This document shows positions 13,701 through 28,700 of a DNA stretch of 64,000 nt, piece by piece. The DNA lies in the NCBI GenBank assembly GCA_943736015.1, contig OX031059.1, positions 21,508,501 to 21,572,500 on the forward strand. The letters run 5' to 3'. The stretch is from Tridacna crocea (Eukaryota > Mollusca > Bivalvia > Cardiida > Cardiidae). The notes beneath the pieces are model-generated. The model saw only the letters and a program-made list of their open reading frames with translations. It made no database searches and had not been told where the DNA came from. A program made the position numbers and the translations under genes. The number at the start of each line of letters is the position of its first letter. Position 1 is the stretch's first letter.

Positions 13701-16700
13701 ACTAACTTGTATAAATCACCAAGGATATATATTTTGTAGAGAGGAAGATTTTTGTTACCTGACAGAATTGTCTGTTAAGCTAGTCTTGAAGAAGCTTGAG
13801 TATTTCTGAGTGGTCCCCTCTATAGTTAGATTGACATCTTGTTTAAGTTGGGATACAGATATATCTTCAGTTAGTGCACTGTCCAACAGCATTGACCCAG
13901 TCATGACGCTGTATTTTACATCCCATATCATTTCACTGAAAATGAAAATTCAGTATGTCATCTATTGATGAAAGATTTAAGAAAAGTGGTAGGAAGAAAA
14001 CCAACAATGACAGCACCAAGTACATCTATAGTATCACTTAACCCTTTACCACACAATAACGACTTTTTACGACCTTGGGAAAGAGGCCTTTTAAAAAGAT
14101 TTTGGGAAAAGGAGAAAATGGTAACCAGCATTTTTTTCCTTTTCCAAAAATGTTTTCTACTCCATCAAAAAATGATTGTACTGTTTGAGCCATACTGAAA
14201 CTGTCATCTGCAAATACTTACAATATGGACAAGGCTTAAATTTTGTTGTCTGGTAAAGGTTTAACTCTTGAGCAAACAGGCCTGACTTTTAATAACCTTA
14301 AAGAAGATGCTTTTGAAACCACCTCGAGAAAAGGAGAAAATGCCAGTAACCAGCATTTTCTCCTTTACCCACAAGGTTTTCTACCCTGTCAAAGAAAAAT
14401 TGCACCATTTGAACCTCAATGAATTGCCGTCTGCATACAGTATCAGTCTGTACATGGCTAAAATTTTATTGTCTGGTAAAAGATTACCCTTTGCAGTACC
14501 AAACTAGACCTGTCACTGAATGTGACTTGATATCTCCACTGGCGCTTTTACAGAAATATGCAATTGCTAATACTTTGTACACAGACGGACACATGGACGG
14601 ACACACAGACAGACAGGCTGATTCCAGTATACGCCTGAGAGAAATTTATTTATGGGGGTATAATAAACCCAATAAATGTTCTGAATTTGGAAACATCTTA
14701 TGTGTGATAAAATAATTCAACATTTGTTGACTATGGAGATGACATTTCATAGCACTCATCATCAAGCCTTATCCTGCTAAATAACTAAAATGAAGTTTTT
14801 AATTTAACATTAAAAACCTAAACATTGCTATTTCAAAGTTCTGTTTTGGGGAGTGATATTTCCTTATTGGACAGTGTAAACTCAAGATCAGACTACACAT
14901 TCTGTGCAGTCTGATCTTGATCTACAATGTCCGCAAAAGGTCAGTGAGCTCAGCAATCTAAGAGTTGAAAAAGCTACAAAGCTTTCCAGAGGCTTGCTAA
15001 TAACATTTTTCTAGACCTTTTATTTCAACCCATTAGCACACAATCCCTACTTTTAACAACCCTGAGAAAGAAGCCTTTAGAAAACATTGTCGGAAAAGGA
15101 GAAAATGCTGGTAACCAGCATTTTCTCCTTTTCCCACAATGCTTTCTACCCTTCACAAAACATATTTCAAATTTTCAGTCACTTTTTATTTGTCGTCTGC
15201 TAATGCTCTCAATTTGGACAAGCCTAAAATATTGTCAATTGGTAATAAGTTAAATAGCACCATTATCAGAAAATCCATTCCTCTCAAATACTCTCTTTTG
15301 CCATTGGTCAAATTTCTACATATCAAAGGACCATATTACCTCTAGAGCCCGTATTCACCAACCATTCTTAAGAACATTCTTTGTCCTGTTCTCCAGAATT
15401 TTCTACATTTGTAAGTAACACAACTTCTGATTGGCTAAACTTACGAAAGTAGAAAACCTTGGAGAATAAGACTAAGAATATTCTCAAGAATGGTTGGCGG
15501 ATACAGGCCCAGATTCAGTCTATTGACTAAATTGATTTTTATGGCTCCCTAATTATGTGATGAATTGCCATGTATAATGCATTAAGCCTCCTTTTGCCAG
15601 AGCACTCCTCCTCACATGCATTTGCGCTACACAGAAGACATAGCACACTTTCTGAAAATACAATCTAATTGTATGTAATACTTCTTACTTTTGAGATCCA
15701 TACAGCCTCCTCTCCTGAAGTCTGATTGTCACCACAGATCCTAAAATTTTAAGAAACAGAAAGCACATAGAGATGAAATCTTTTTGATAGTGTGTAGAAT
15801 GCTCCAGACCTTAGTCAGGTGTAAAGGAGGGTAAATTAATATATATGGCATAAGCGATAAGAGATTTAAAGGATTTGTCCTGGAATTTAAACCAAATATA
15901 ACAATTTAATTATTTCTTTGATAGCCTCAAGAAAATAGAAAACATTTTCTACTGGTCGAAATCTGTGCAACCTTTTAATCACCAGAGTTAACATTTGGCA
16001 TGTAGATACAAGAATAATTATGGTTCTATAAAATACAGATGAAATAGGTTAAAACCTGGGTGAAAACAAGCATAGATGTATCTTTACAACAGAATCACAT
16101 AATTTAGCGACTCATGAGAATAATGCTTTTGAAAACAGGAAGGGAAAAGGAGAAAATGCTAGTGAATCTATAACATCAATGATTTTTCTGTATTTATCAA
16201 TTTTACCAAACTCCCTGACCTTATTGAATGTTGTGAAATTACCAAGGTGACCATTGAAAGTGACTGTAATACTGATTTTATTACAGTGATTTAAATTCTT
16301 AAATTCTGCTGTTTGGCAAAGTGTTAAATTGCTGATTATAAATTATTTTTGCATAGTGTTTTATGCCTTATTTAGCATTATTCCAGATCTATAGTGCCAG
16401 CCAGTGCACTATCCATGTTTTCTTGGAGGTTTTTTTACCATAACTTAGCACAATATTCTTTGCAAACCAGTTCCTGCATGAGCAAGTGGAAGATTGATGA
16501 CAATTTGTTATATTGCCCAACTTACCAGTTTTGTACTTATTCCATGCTTGCATCAGCTGTTTCTCAAACTGTGTCATGTCTACAGTTAACAAAGGTCTGG
16601 TAAGTACCAGGGAGAACAGTTTCTTGTAGTCTATCATATCTACTATCTGAAATATATTTAGAGAAAGAACAATCTGTTTATCATCTAAAAGTTGAGAATA

Positions 16701-19700
16701 AAATCTGTACAACCATTAATTTTAAAGTACAAGAAGAGTATCTAATCTTTCTACATGTATTTAAACCACAAGTAGAGTATCAAATCTGTCTACAGATGGA
16801 AACTTAAATACAGTATCCAATCTATACTACTTTTTGTAGCACCAGAGTATCTAATCTGTCTATGATCTGAAACTTAAGTACAGTATCCAATCTGAACTAC
16901 TTTTTCAAACACAAATGGAGTAACTAATCTGTCCACTTTTTGAAAAACAAATAGAGAAACTAGTCAGTCGACTGTTTTAAACTCAAATAGTGTCTGATCA
17001 CACTGGAATATCAATAGAGGAACAATGATCCATCTAAAAGTTTTGAATCACAAGCAGAGTATTTAATCTGTATACTTTCCAAACATAAGTATAGTATCTA
17101 ATCTGTCCTACTATATGAAACATAAGTAGAGTATCTGAACTGCCTACCATCTGAAACAAGAAAAATAATCAAGTCTGTCCGTCTACCTAACACACAACTT
17201 AACAATCTAAACTGTCTACTATTTGAACAAGAGGGCCATGATGGCCCTGAAATCGCTCACCTGAGTTTATTGACCAAACATGCACCATCTAGTTTCCCAG
17301 TGACCTAGTTTTTTATCAGACATTACCCATCATCAAACACTTTTGAGATATCAATAAGACAAACATTCTGGCCAAGTTTCATGAGTATTGGACTGAAAAT
17401 GTGGCCTCTACAGTGTACAAAAGGTTTTTCTAAGATTTCATCAAGTGACCTAGTTTTGGACCCGACAATTACCCATTATCAAACTCTTTTGAGACATCAC
17501 CAAAACAAACATTCTGACCAAGTCTGAAGAATATCAGGCAGAAAATGTAGCCTCTAGAGTGTACACAAGGTTTTTCTAATATTTGACCCATTGACCTAGT
17601 TTTTGACTCCACATGACCCATTTTCAATCTCATTCAAGGTATCACCAGGACAAATATAATGAACAGGTTTTAGGAGTATCAGACTGAAAATGTGTCCTCC
17701 AGAGCATACAAAAGGTGTTTATAACATTTGACCTATTGACCCAGTTTTTGACCCAACATGACCCATTTTCAAACTCATCCAAGATATTATAAAGGCAAAC
17801 ATTCTGACTAATTTTCAAGAGTGTTGGACTGAAAATGTGGCATCCAGAGCATATACAAGGTTTTTCTAAGATTTGACCTGGTGACCTAGTTTTTAACCCC
17901 CAATGACCCATTTTCAAACATGTCTGAGATATCATCAAGACAAACATTCTGACCAACTAACAAGAGTTTCGGACTGAAAATGTGGCCTTTAGAGCCTACA
18001 AAAGGTTTTTCTAACATTTGACCTAGTGACCTAGTTTTTGACCCCACATGACCCATTTTCGATCTTGTCCGAGATATCATCCAGACAAATATCCTGACCA
18101 ACTTTCATGAGTATCCAACTGAAAATGTGGCCTCTAGAGCATACAAAAGGTTTTTCTAAGATTTGACCTAGTGACCTAGTTTTTGACCCCACGTGACCCA
18201 TTTTCGAACTCGTCCGAGATATCATCCAGACAAACATCCTGACCAACTTTCATGAGTATCCATCTGGAAATGTGGCCTCTAGAGCGTACAAAAGGTTTTT
18301 CTAAGATTTGACCTAGTGACCTAGTTTTTGACCCCACGTGACCCATTTTCAAACTCGTCCGAGATATCATCCAGACAAACATCCTGACCAACTTTCATGA
18401 GTATCCGACTGAAAATGTGGCCTCTAGAGCGTACAAAAGGTTTTTCTAAGATTTGACCTGGTGACCTAGTTTTTGACCCCACGTGACCCATTTTCGAACT
18501 CGTCCGAGATATCATCCAGACAAACATCCTGACCAACTTTCATGAGTATCCGACTGAAAATGTGGCCTCTAGAGCGTACAAAAGGTTTTTCTAAGATTTG
18601 ACCTGGTGACCTAGTTTTTGACCCCACGTGACCCATTTTCGAACTCGTCCGAGATATCATCCAGACAAACATCCTGACCAACTTTCATGAGTATCCGACT
18701 GAAAATGTGGCCTCTAGAGCGTACAAAAGGTTTTTCTAAGATTTGACCTGGTGACCTAGTTTTTGACCCCACGTGACCCATTTTCGAACTCGTCCGAGAT
18801 ATCATCCAGACAAACATCCTGACCAACTTTCATGAGTATCCGACTGAAAATGTGGCCTCTAGAGCGTACAAAAGGTTTTTCTAAGATTTGACCTGGTGAC
18901 CTAGTTTTTGACCCCACGTGACCCATTTTCGAACTCGTCCGAGATATCATCCAGACAAACATCCTGACCAACTTTCATGAGTATCCGACTGAAAATGTGG
19001 CCTCTAGAGCGTACAAAAGGTTTTTCTAAGATTTGACCTGGTGACCTAGTTTTTGACCCCACGTGACCCATTTTCGAACTCGTCCGAGATATCATCCAGA
19101 CAAACATCCTGACCAACTTTCATGAGTATCCGACTGAAAATGTGGCCTCTAGAGCGTACAAAAGGTTTTTCTAAGATTTGACCTGGTGACCTAGTTTTTG
19201 ACCCCACGTGACCCATTTTCGAACTCGTCCGAGATATCATCCAGACAAACATCCTGACCAACTTTCATGAGTATCCGACTGAAAATGTGGCCTCTAGAGC
19301 GTACAAAAGGTTTTTCTAAGATTTGACCTGGTGACCTAGTTTTTGACCCCACGTGACCCATTTTCGAACTCGTCCGAGATATCATCCAGACAAACATCCT
19401 GACCAACTTTCATGAGTATCCGACTGAAAATGTGGCCTCTAGAGCGTACACAAGGTTTTTCTAAGATTTGACCTGGTGACCTAGTTTTTGACCCCACGTG
19501 ACCCATTTTCGAACTCGTCCGAGATATCATCGAGACAAACATCCTGACCAACTTTCATGAGTATCCGACTCAAAATGTGGCCTCTAGAGCGTACACAAGG
19601 TTTTTCTAAGATTTGACCTAGTGACCTAGTTTTTGACCCCACATGACCCATTTTCGAACTCGTCCGAGATTTCATCGAGACAAACATCCTGACCAATTTT

Positions 19701-22700
19701 CATGAGTATCCGACTAAAACTGTGGCCTCTAGAGCGTACACAAGGTAAAAAGTTGACGACGGACGACGCACGACGCACGACGCACGCCGCACGCCGCACG
19801 ACGGACGACGGACGACGGACGCCGGACACAGCACGATCACAATAGCTCACCATGAGCACTTCGTGCTCAGGTGAGCTAAAAACAAGTAGTTTCTAATCTG
19901 GCCTACTATTTGAAATACATGTACAAGTAGAGTTGCTTATCTGTTCTACTATTTGAAATACATGTACAAGTAGAGTTGCTTATCTGTCCTACTATTTGAA
20001 ATACATGTACAAGTAGAGTTTCTAATCTGTCCTACTATTTGAAATACATGTACAAGTAGAGTTGCTTATCTGTCCTACTATTCGAAAAACATGTACAAGT
20101 AGAGTTTCTAATCTGTCCTACTATTTGAAATACATGTACAAGTAGAGTTTCTAATCTGTCCTACTATTTGAAATACAAGAAGAGTAACTTATCTGTCCTA
20201 CTATTTGAAATACAAGTAGGGTAACTTATCTGTCCATGTTTTGAAACACAAGTTCATGTAAGTAAAAGTAAAAGTAACTAATTCGTCTACCGTTTGAAAA
20301 TTTGGCTGAAACATAAGTAGATTAATAATAAGCTGTCAACTATTTTGACCATAAGTAGTGTAACATATTATGTCCTATCTCTGAAACCTACCTACACATA
20401 AAGGAGTAAAACACCAGATAGGAGAAGCTCACCTTTTCATTAGAGAATGCAGTGTGTTTTGTAGACCACATTGCAGATCCTTTACTACTGCTGTTTAAAT
20501 TTCCAAACTCACTGACTGCTCATCATAGATACAACAATTAACAGATCTATGGTGACTAGTTATTGGACAAGCTCACCTTTTCATTGGAAAGTACTGTGTA
20601 TTTTGTAGACAAGGATGTAGATCTTAAGGCACTTCCAATACTGCTGCTGTTTAAACTTCTAACTTCATTCAAAGCCACTTCTACACCATTATATGACAAT
20701 GTGTAGGTCACCTTAGTCACTAGTTGGCTGAAAAAAGTGTAAGACTTGAAATTAACAGAAAGAAAGTAAAAACTTTGTATATGACTGTAAAAAATCATAA
20801 GCTGGTGACTTGCATGGAGGGATGACTATCAGCCTGAAAAGTGACTATCATGATATTTTTACTATTGCAGCATTAATATCACGATACTATCACTATCGAG
20901 AGAACCATATCCTGATGCATCACGATACTATTAGGTTATATAAGATTTTCCGTAATATATGGCCTCCGACAGTTGTTTGGGCCAAATTGAGGGGCTTGAC
21001 AGCAAATGTCAAATGTTTGCAATGCAAATTTGTTGTGTTCCCATCACGTTTCATTATCATATAACATAATCTACATGCTACTCGCTTTTTATCAACATTC
21101 TATCCCTCTTTAATAAATCCGAAATGGGCTCAAAACACTGGCCTTTCCAACTTCACGATCTCAAGATTAGCAGCCAATACAGTTGACATTAACACCTATA
21201 TAGACATGCTCGATTAGTACGCAGGAAAAATTCATGCTAAATCAGTCGCTGAAAATAAATAACATTTCCTATCATTTGCCAATTATTCCAGCTGTTAAGT
21301 ACATAAATATGAAAATTAACTCAAATTTAGGACAAAAGTTAACATAAGTGAAAAAGACAAGAGAAATTTCTAATGTCTTTTTGAACGTGTGGAATTGATT
21401 TTTAATGTCCAAAAGGAAATACTAAAAACTGAAAATGAGCATGTGTTATTGTTACCATGAATGTAGCACTGAATCAATCTTTATTCACTCATTTATTCTT
21501 CAAAAAAGAACCCCAATCAAACATCGTATTTGATCAAGCTAGCAAGCTAATAATAATTTCATGTATTGACCACTGAAACCATCGATTGTTGAACAAACTA
21601 TCGACAACTGTTATCGATGTTGGACATAGCAATTGATGTATCGCTATCAGGACAGTCACAAACGCAATACATTGATATGTTGTTACACCCCTACTTGCAT
21701 GATCTTAAAATCTACTAAATGATCATCCTGTTTATTACTACCCAATCACCATACAAAAGTGCAACAAAGTCTATGTTAACTCCTGTAATTTTTTTTTGTA
21801 GTTTTCTATTATAGAACTTATAGAGTACAAACTCACTGCTTCTACTTGTACAGTAGATACAGTACAGTAGATAGTTTTACAAATATACAGAAAAACAAAA
21901 ATCAGATCAATTGGATACAATTTGAGCAAAAAATTATGTTTCATTGACTAAATTAAGTACTGTTTTATACCTTAACCAAACCATCCTGATGCCAAAGAAA
22001 GCTTTAAAAATTCTCTGTGGAAATAGGAGAAAATGCCTGTAACAAGCATTCTCCTTTCTTAAGATGTTTTCAACCTCCAAGAAGACACCAAAACTTAACC
22101 AACATTTAAATTTCTTCTCTGCAATTGCTTTTAACGCAAGTGTTATGGGAGATCACTCCTTCCTTACTGCATAGCTTTCCCGCATAAATTCAATACCTGA
22201 CAAGTGCGTCACAGAGAATTCCCTTGGGCTCAGTGGTTATGGTATTGGTCTTTTAATCCTTAAAGAACGAGGTAATTTGTCCCTTCAAGGGTTCGAATAC
22301 CACCAGATGCAGTTTGTATCTGAGCTATGCATTTATTTGTTTCTTTGTTACTGACTTTGTCCGTAAGATTAAGTAAAATATTGTTGAATGGAAAAAAGGT
22401 TAAGCCATGGAAAATTTCTTGGTTTACAGACAGGATAGTCCAGAAATGCTAAAACTGAGGTAATTCTCTTACTTGTCCTTTGAGACAGCTTGTTCCTGAG
22501 ACACAATCTCTACTTTACTGCCGCTGTTGTGTAAAGCTGTAATGAGCAAGAGATAAAAGTTTTTCACTAGATTACACAAGTCATTTCTTTTACCAGCATA
22601 GTATTCTATTTTGCATGCTATGCCCAAGATACCCTTCTAAGTTTTTTTTTAAATGCTGTTTTGCAGTATTTTTCATCAGTACATTCCAAATCAACCGATT

Positions 22701-25700
22701 CCTTCCCCACATGAAAACAATGTTCAGCAGTGAGAAGAATGAGTGTTATTGCAACCACTATCATGAAACTGGAATACCTTACTGAGAATCAAGCCAAGGA
22801 CTGCAAGATTACAATTCACTGAGTCCCAGACTTTGCGCACAGTATGTTTCTACAGGTAAAAAAAATTAATTGCTTTTCTACTTTTAAAGGTGGGTAATTA
22901 GATTTTTAACATGTCACCACATTAAAAAATATTTATACCACTGAAATTTATATGAAAAAACAACACAAATCATCAATAATTAAGAATCATAAAATAAAAA
23001 AAAAATTTTTTTTGGATGGTATTCCCTTAAAATGTTACGTAGCCTCTTGAGCTATTTTTAGATTTCGCGCCCAAAATTTAAAAAAGCATTGTGGGAATGT
23101 CAAGTGACTGGCACATGACTAATGACATCTAAATTCCATAACATTACAAACATGTAATTATTTTCCATAATGTCTTCTTCAGATGCTATGTTTGAAGCTT
23201 CTTCTGTGTATTTCTGATATGTAAAAAAGCGAGTTGCTCATGTAAAAATAGACCATGTTTCCTATATGTGTGGACTTAGGCTGTAGTAAATCTCTTATTT
23301 TCTATTGTTGTTGGATGGTTTCGACTGCTGGGGTTTTATGAATGAAAATTATAAGGCTTTGGGACTATAAAGATGATTTATTTGTATTCTTGTAAAATTT
23401 TTGTCGCAAAATCTGAAGGGCCACCTTTAATGTCATACCTAGAGCATTACAAAACAAATACAGTCAAACCTGTATTAAGAGACCACCCAAGGGATGCTGA
23501 AAAAGAAGTCTCTAATAGCAGGTGCTCATACCATGCAAGGAAAAGTAATTTGATAAGAGATACAAAAGCAATGCAGAGGTTTCAACAGACAACTAACTTC
23601 TGCACTTTTTGTAACTGAAACTATTTGAAGACAAAAATTCAATTTGGAATATGTCTTTGGAAGGATAGAAAATGTAAGAAAAGAAGATCATGCTGAAGCA
23701 TCTTCAAAAACATTTTCCCCATGGTTGTTAAATATGGCATTGTTAGGTATGAGTTAACTGCTATATTATGTATTGGTTCAGTTATATCTCACACACAGCT
23801 CACTTTTGTATGTGTTTCCTTGGTGTGACCAACATAAGGGCAAAGCTCCAATATGACTTAGCCAAGGACACCAACCGCCCCATCCCTACCCCGAAATAGT
23901 GCCCTTGGTGAGGACAAAACCCAAGATTCACGGGTCCATATTCGACAAATATTCTTAAGAACATTCTTCATCTAAATATCTAGAAATTTCTTAATTCAAA
24001 AGTAAAAAAATTTCTGAATGGCTAAACTATTTATTTTAACTAATCAGAAGTTGAGTTACTTTCAAATTTAGAAAATCTTGAAAAATGAGTCTATGAACAT
24101 TCTTCAAAATGGTTCAAGAATATGGGCCGTGGATTACTAATAATCTTCCTTAACCTTCAACATTAACTCCTTAACCTTCCTAAAATAATGAAATAAAGCT
24201 CCCATAATCTTACCTTGATCAGTCCATAACTGTCCAAGTTTGTTTTCTACAGCTCTAACATCAGTATATCTCAGAGAAAATCCCAGGTAGAAAGAAAATA
24301 AGGAGTCATATGGGACTGTCTTCACTTTATCAAATGTTACCATTCGATATTTCTGTAGGCTGGCGCCATCAGATGTAAATAGCCGTCTAATTTCACTGGT
24401 ATTTAACTGAGAATTAGTTTGACTGTCTATGATCACATTGTTCTGTTCTATAAATACAACCAGCTTCCAGAATGCAGTACTGAAATGATATAGAAAGCAT
24501 GTAATCAACACACTGAAACAATATAGACAGCAAGTAACATGCACACTGAAGCAATATAGAAAGAATGTAACCAACACACTGAAACAATGTAGACAGCATG
24601 TAACCATCACACTGATGCGGTATTCATAGCATGTAACCAGCACATTGAAGCATTATAGTAAGTACTTAGCACACTGAAACAATACTGATAGCATGTAACC
24701 AGCACACTGAACCAATATTGATAGCATGTAACAAGCACACTGAAGCAATATAGCAAGTAATTAACACACTGAAGCAATATAGACAGCATGTAACCAGCAC
24801 ACTGAAGCAATATAGACAGTATGTAACCAGAACACTGAAGCAATATAGACAGCAAGTAATAAGCACACTGAAGCAATACAGATAGCATGTAACCAGCACA
24901 CTGAAGCAATATAGACAGTATGTAACCAGCACACTTTAACCATCTAGAGAGCAAGTAATAAGCACACTGAAGCAATATAGATAGCATGTAACCAGCACAC
25001 TGAAGCAATATAGACAGTATGTAACCAGCACACTGAAGCAACATGGATAGCATGTAGCCAGCACACTAAAGCAATATAGCAACTTATTAGCACACTTTAA
25101 CAATACAGACAGCATGTAACAAGCACACTGAAGGTATATAGATAGCATGTAACCAACACACTCAAGCAATATAGACAGCATGAAACCAGTACACTGAAGC
25201 AATATTGATAGCATCTAACCAGCACACTGAAGCAACATAGCCAGTAATTAGAACACTGAAACAATATAGCATGTAACCAGCACATTGAAACAATATAGAC
25301 AGCATGTAACCAGAAACACAGAAAAAACATAGAGAGGATGTAATCAGCACAATGAATCAATATAGACAGTATGTCACCAGCACAAAGAAACGATATTGAC
25401 AGCATACAACCAGCACAAAGAAACAATAAAGACAGCATGCAACAAGCACACTGAAACAATATAGACAGCATGTCACCAGCACAAAGAAACAATATAAACA
25501 GTATGTAACCAGCACAATAAAATGATTTTAAGTAAAGATAAAAAAACACTTATTATCCGACAGTTCGCAAACATTCAGACTTGTCCAAATTGAAAGAATC
25601 AATGGTTATTGCATCTGACATGTGACCCGATAGTTGCTGGTTCCATATGCTGCTGTGGCAAACTTTATTTCTGATGATTTTTCTTCTCTCACCTCTGTAG

Positions 25701-28700
25701 CATATGAGAAAAGAAGTTGCTTCAGAATGCTGTGTCAGTACGGATTTGTGAAAGCCAGGAAACACATGAGTGTGTCAATGAACAACATGACATGGCCTAA
25801 GCTCTTAAAATGGCATTTAAACTCCAATACAAACCAAACAAAGCTTTCACACTTGACTCACCCCTGTAACTTGGAGAAATAGTCCACTGTCACATATTTG
25901 TCTTGTCTAGGCACATAAACTTTTATCTTTCCATTGACAATTTCATCTGAAAGTACAAAAACAAAAAAAAAATCAATTTTTGATATAGCTGTAGCCCTGA
26001 TATCATGACGCCACAAATGGTCAAGAAAAGAAGTTTCAATATGATTGAGCATGTGCCACAGAAGCAACTATCCATAGTTTCCAAGTCTTTTTTTTTTTTT
26101 TTGTACGAGACACGTTTACAGGTTGAATGTCAGTCTCTCAAATTAGATTTTCCAGGTTCAAATATTGCGATTGCTGGTAAAGCTTCCAAACTGCTAACAT
26201 TAACCCCTTACCCCACGGCAAAATTTTAGACCTATCCGAATTGAAAGCATTTGCAAATGACAATTTCAAATGGTGCATTTTGCTTTGATAGGGTAGAAAA
26301 CTTTGTGGAAAAAGGAGAAAATGCTGGTTACCAGCATTTTCTCCATTTCCCACAATGTTTTCTAAAGGCTTCTTTCAGGGTGTTAAAAATCATCATTGTG
26401 TGGTAAAGGGTCAACATGTACTGGTTAAGTTTTTAAAACACTTGCTGTCTACTAATCCAATGTGGCAACAGTGGTAAAATTTGTGTCTGATAGGTTAGAA
26501 TAACTTGTTGGAGAGGAGAAAATCCTGGTTACAAGCAATTTCTCCTTTTCACATCAGGTTTCAAATCTATCTTCTTTAGGACAGTTAAAAGTGTGTTTTG
26601 TGTGGATTAAGGTTTCAAGCAAGCAATTATCAAGCGTGTTTTATGAAATATTGGGAACTGTCCATCTTGTTAAACTCTTGAAGACACAATCTCGACTTTT
26701 AACAACCCTGAGAAAGAAGCCTTTAGAAAACATTGCGGGAAAGGTGGTAACCAGCATTTTCTCCTTTTCCCACACTGTTTTTTACTCTGCAGGAAACAAA
26801 TTTCAAATTTTTGAGTTACATATATTTTATCGCCTGCAAGTGCTTTCAATTTGGACCAGTCTAAAATTTTGTTGTTTTTGTAAAGGGTTAACGAAATAGT
26901 GGAAGCTGTTCATCTTGTTTAACTCTTGACAATACGACAAAACTTCAGACTTCTGCAAACTGAAAGCACTTGTAAACAATATATCACTTAACCCTTAGGC
27001 TGCTAAGCACGACTCAATGCGGACAGTATTGATCAAAATTAGACTGCACAGAATGGCAGTCTTACCTTTGATCAACACTGCCCCAGAAGGAGATATTATT
27101 TCCCGAAACAAAACGATAAAACAGCAAAATTCAGGTTTTTACTATCCATATGAAAATTTCATTGTAGTTATTAAGCAGGATAAAGGTAAAGTCTCAAATT
27201 TAATATTGGAATTGCACTGAGAATGTGGAAAATATAGATAAATGAGAAATACTGATTACAAACATTACCCCCTTTTCTCCTACGGTTTTTAACAGACTTT
27301 CTCCCTGGGACATTAAAACATATGACTGTTTTGTAAAGGGTTTACAATGGATATAGAATACCTAGATTAAACTAGATTTAAGCATCTAAACTATCAGTCC
27401 CTGAGTTAAGAGTCTGTTTGCTATTCAAGGTCACCATGACTTGTCTCATTAATTTGCTGCCTGGCTGACCCCCCATGAAACAATTACCAGTTTCAAAAAT
27501 CCTATTAAAGAAGGTTTCTTCAAGGCCATAACTCAATTTTTGAGTCACATTCATTTTGTCGTCAGCTACTGCTTTCAATATTGGTATTCTTTTCAATTTT
27601 GTAGTTTGCTACAGCGTAATTAACAGATTTAAATGTAATAACTACAGTAAAAAACAACTCACTGTGCGATGAATTCCATGCCTTTCTAATGACCTCTTTG
27701 ACCTTCACAAGATCTGTATCTCTGACTTCCATATTGAGTTCTACACTGAAATGATATCTGTAGTCCACCACACTTGATGTTTCCATGACAACATAGGGTG
27801 TGTTCACTGGTGATGTAAAGTCAATGTTACCTTGGATCTCTGTTGCTAGGAGACTAGGAAGTGTGTCGGGGTCAATGGGATCACATGGAGTGGAACAAGT
27901 ATCCTTCATGAAGTACAGAACTTTCCATACAGTTGTTCTGTAATACATATAAAATAATAACAATCACTAATGATACCTAGAACATCAATATGATTACTAA
28001 TTAAATATTTGCATGGTGACAAATGTCATTTCTAACATTGTTTCAATTATATCACAGCAGCCAGTGCACCTATCTCACTTTCCTGGAGTTTCTTTAACCA
28101 GTGCTTTGCAAAATATTCTTCCCAAGCCTGTGCCTGCTTTTCCAGATAAAAATGAACAACAGAACAATCATCAGTGAGAACAGTGAGAAAGAAATGAGTC
28201 CTGTCATAGTGACTATCATTAATCCTCAAAATAAATGTATGTTGCCTGGGATATGGCCCTGGGATCCTGTATATCATGGACTGAGATACCAGGCTCCACC
28301 ATGATCAAGAAACAGTGTGTGCAATACTTTTTTGAGACAAAAAACAAAGTAAAACCAATTACCCTGTGTTTACATCTATGTACTCCATAACTCTAGCTAG
28401 GGTCACATTTGGCTCGAGATTCCATAATTTACCTATAACAATAAAATGATAAAATTAGTAAAAGTTATTAATGAATTTATACTAAAACAAATTCAACATT
28501 TTTGTTAAGTTTTCTTTTTGAAGCATAGGTACAGGGAGCAGCTTGCAATAAGTGACAATTGCCGACAAATGTGTCATTTTCTCTATTCTCACTTACTGGC
28601 CTTACTGTCTTTACCCTTTTCTAAACAGTCCTGTGTTTTACCTTTGGAGGGAGGCTTTCCAAAAATATTGTGGAATGAAAGAAGATGAAGGCAACTAGCA

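Noticed and set aside
17886..19696. A ladder of near-identical 71-residue ORFs on the minus strand every 145 bp
   Set aside because: They are translations of the 145-bp satellite unit; overlapping, no start context or splice logic, and confined to the array.
17231..19745. Regular repeats considered as a CRISPR array
   Set aside because: Units are contiguous without unique spacers, no cas genes, and the genome is clearly eukaryotic.
24414..25549. Long Cys/Leu/Tyr-rich minus-strand ORFs
   Set aside because: All three frames are open because the minisatellite unit is 33 bp; this is a composition effect, not a gene.
28101..28304. 67-codon plus-strand ORF
   Set aside because: Falls in a SINE-like dispersed repeat also found near 4300 and 22700.
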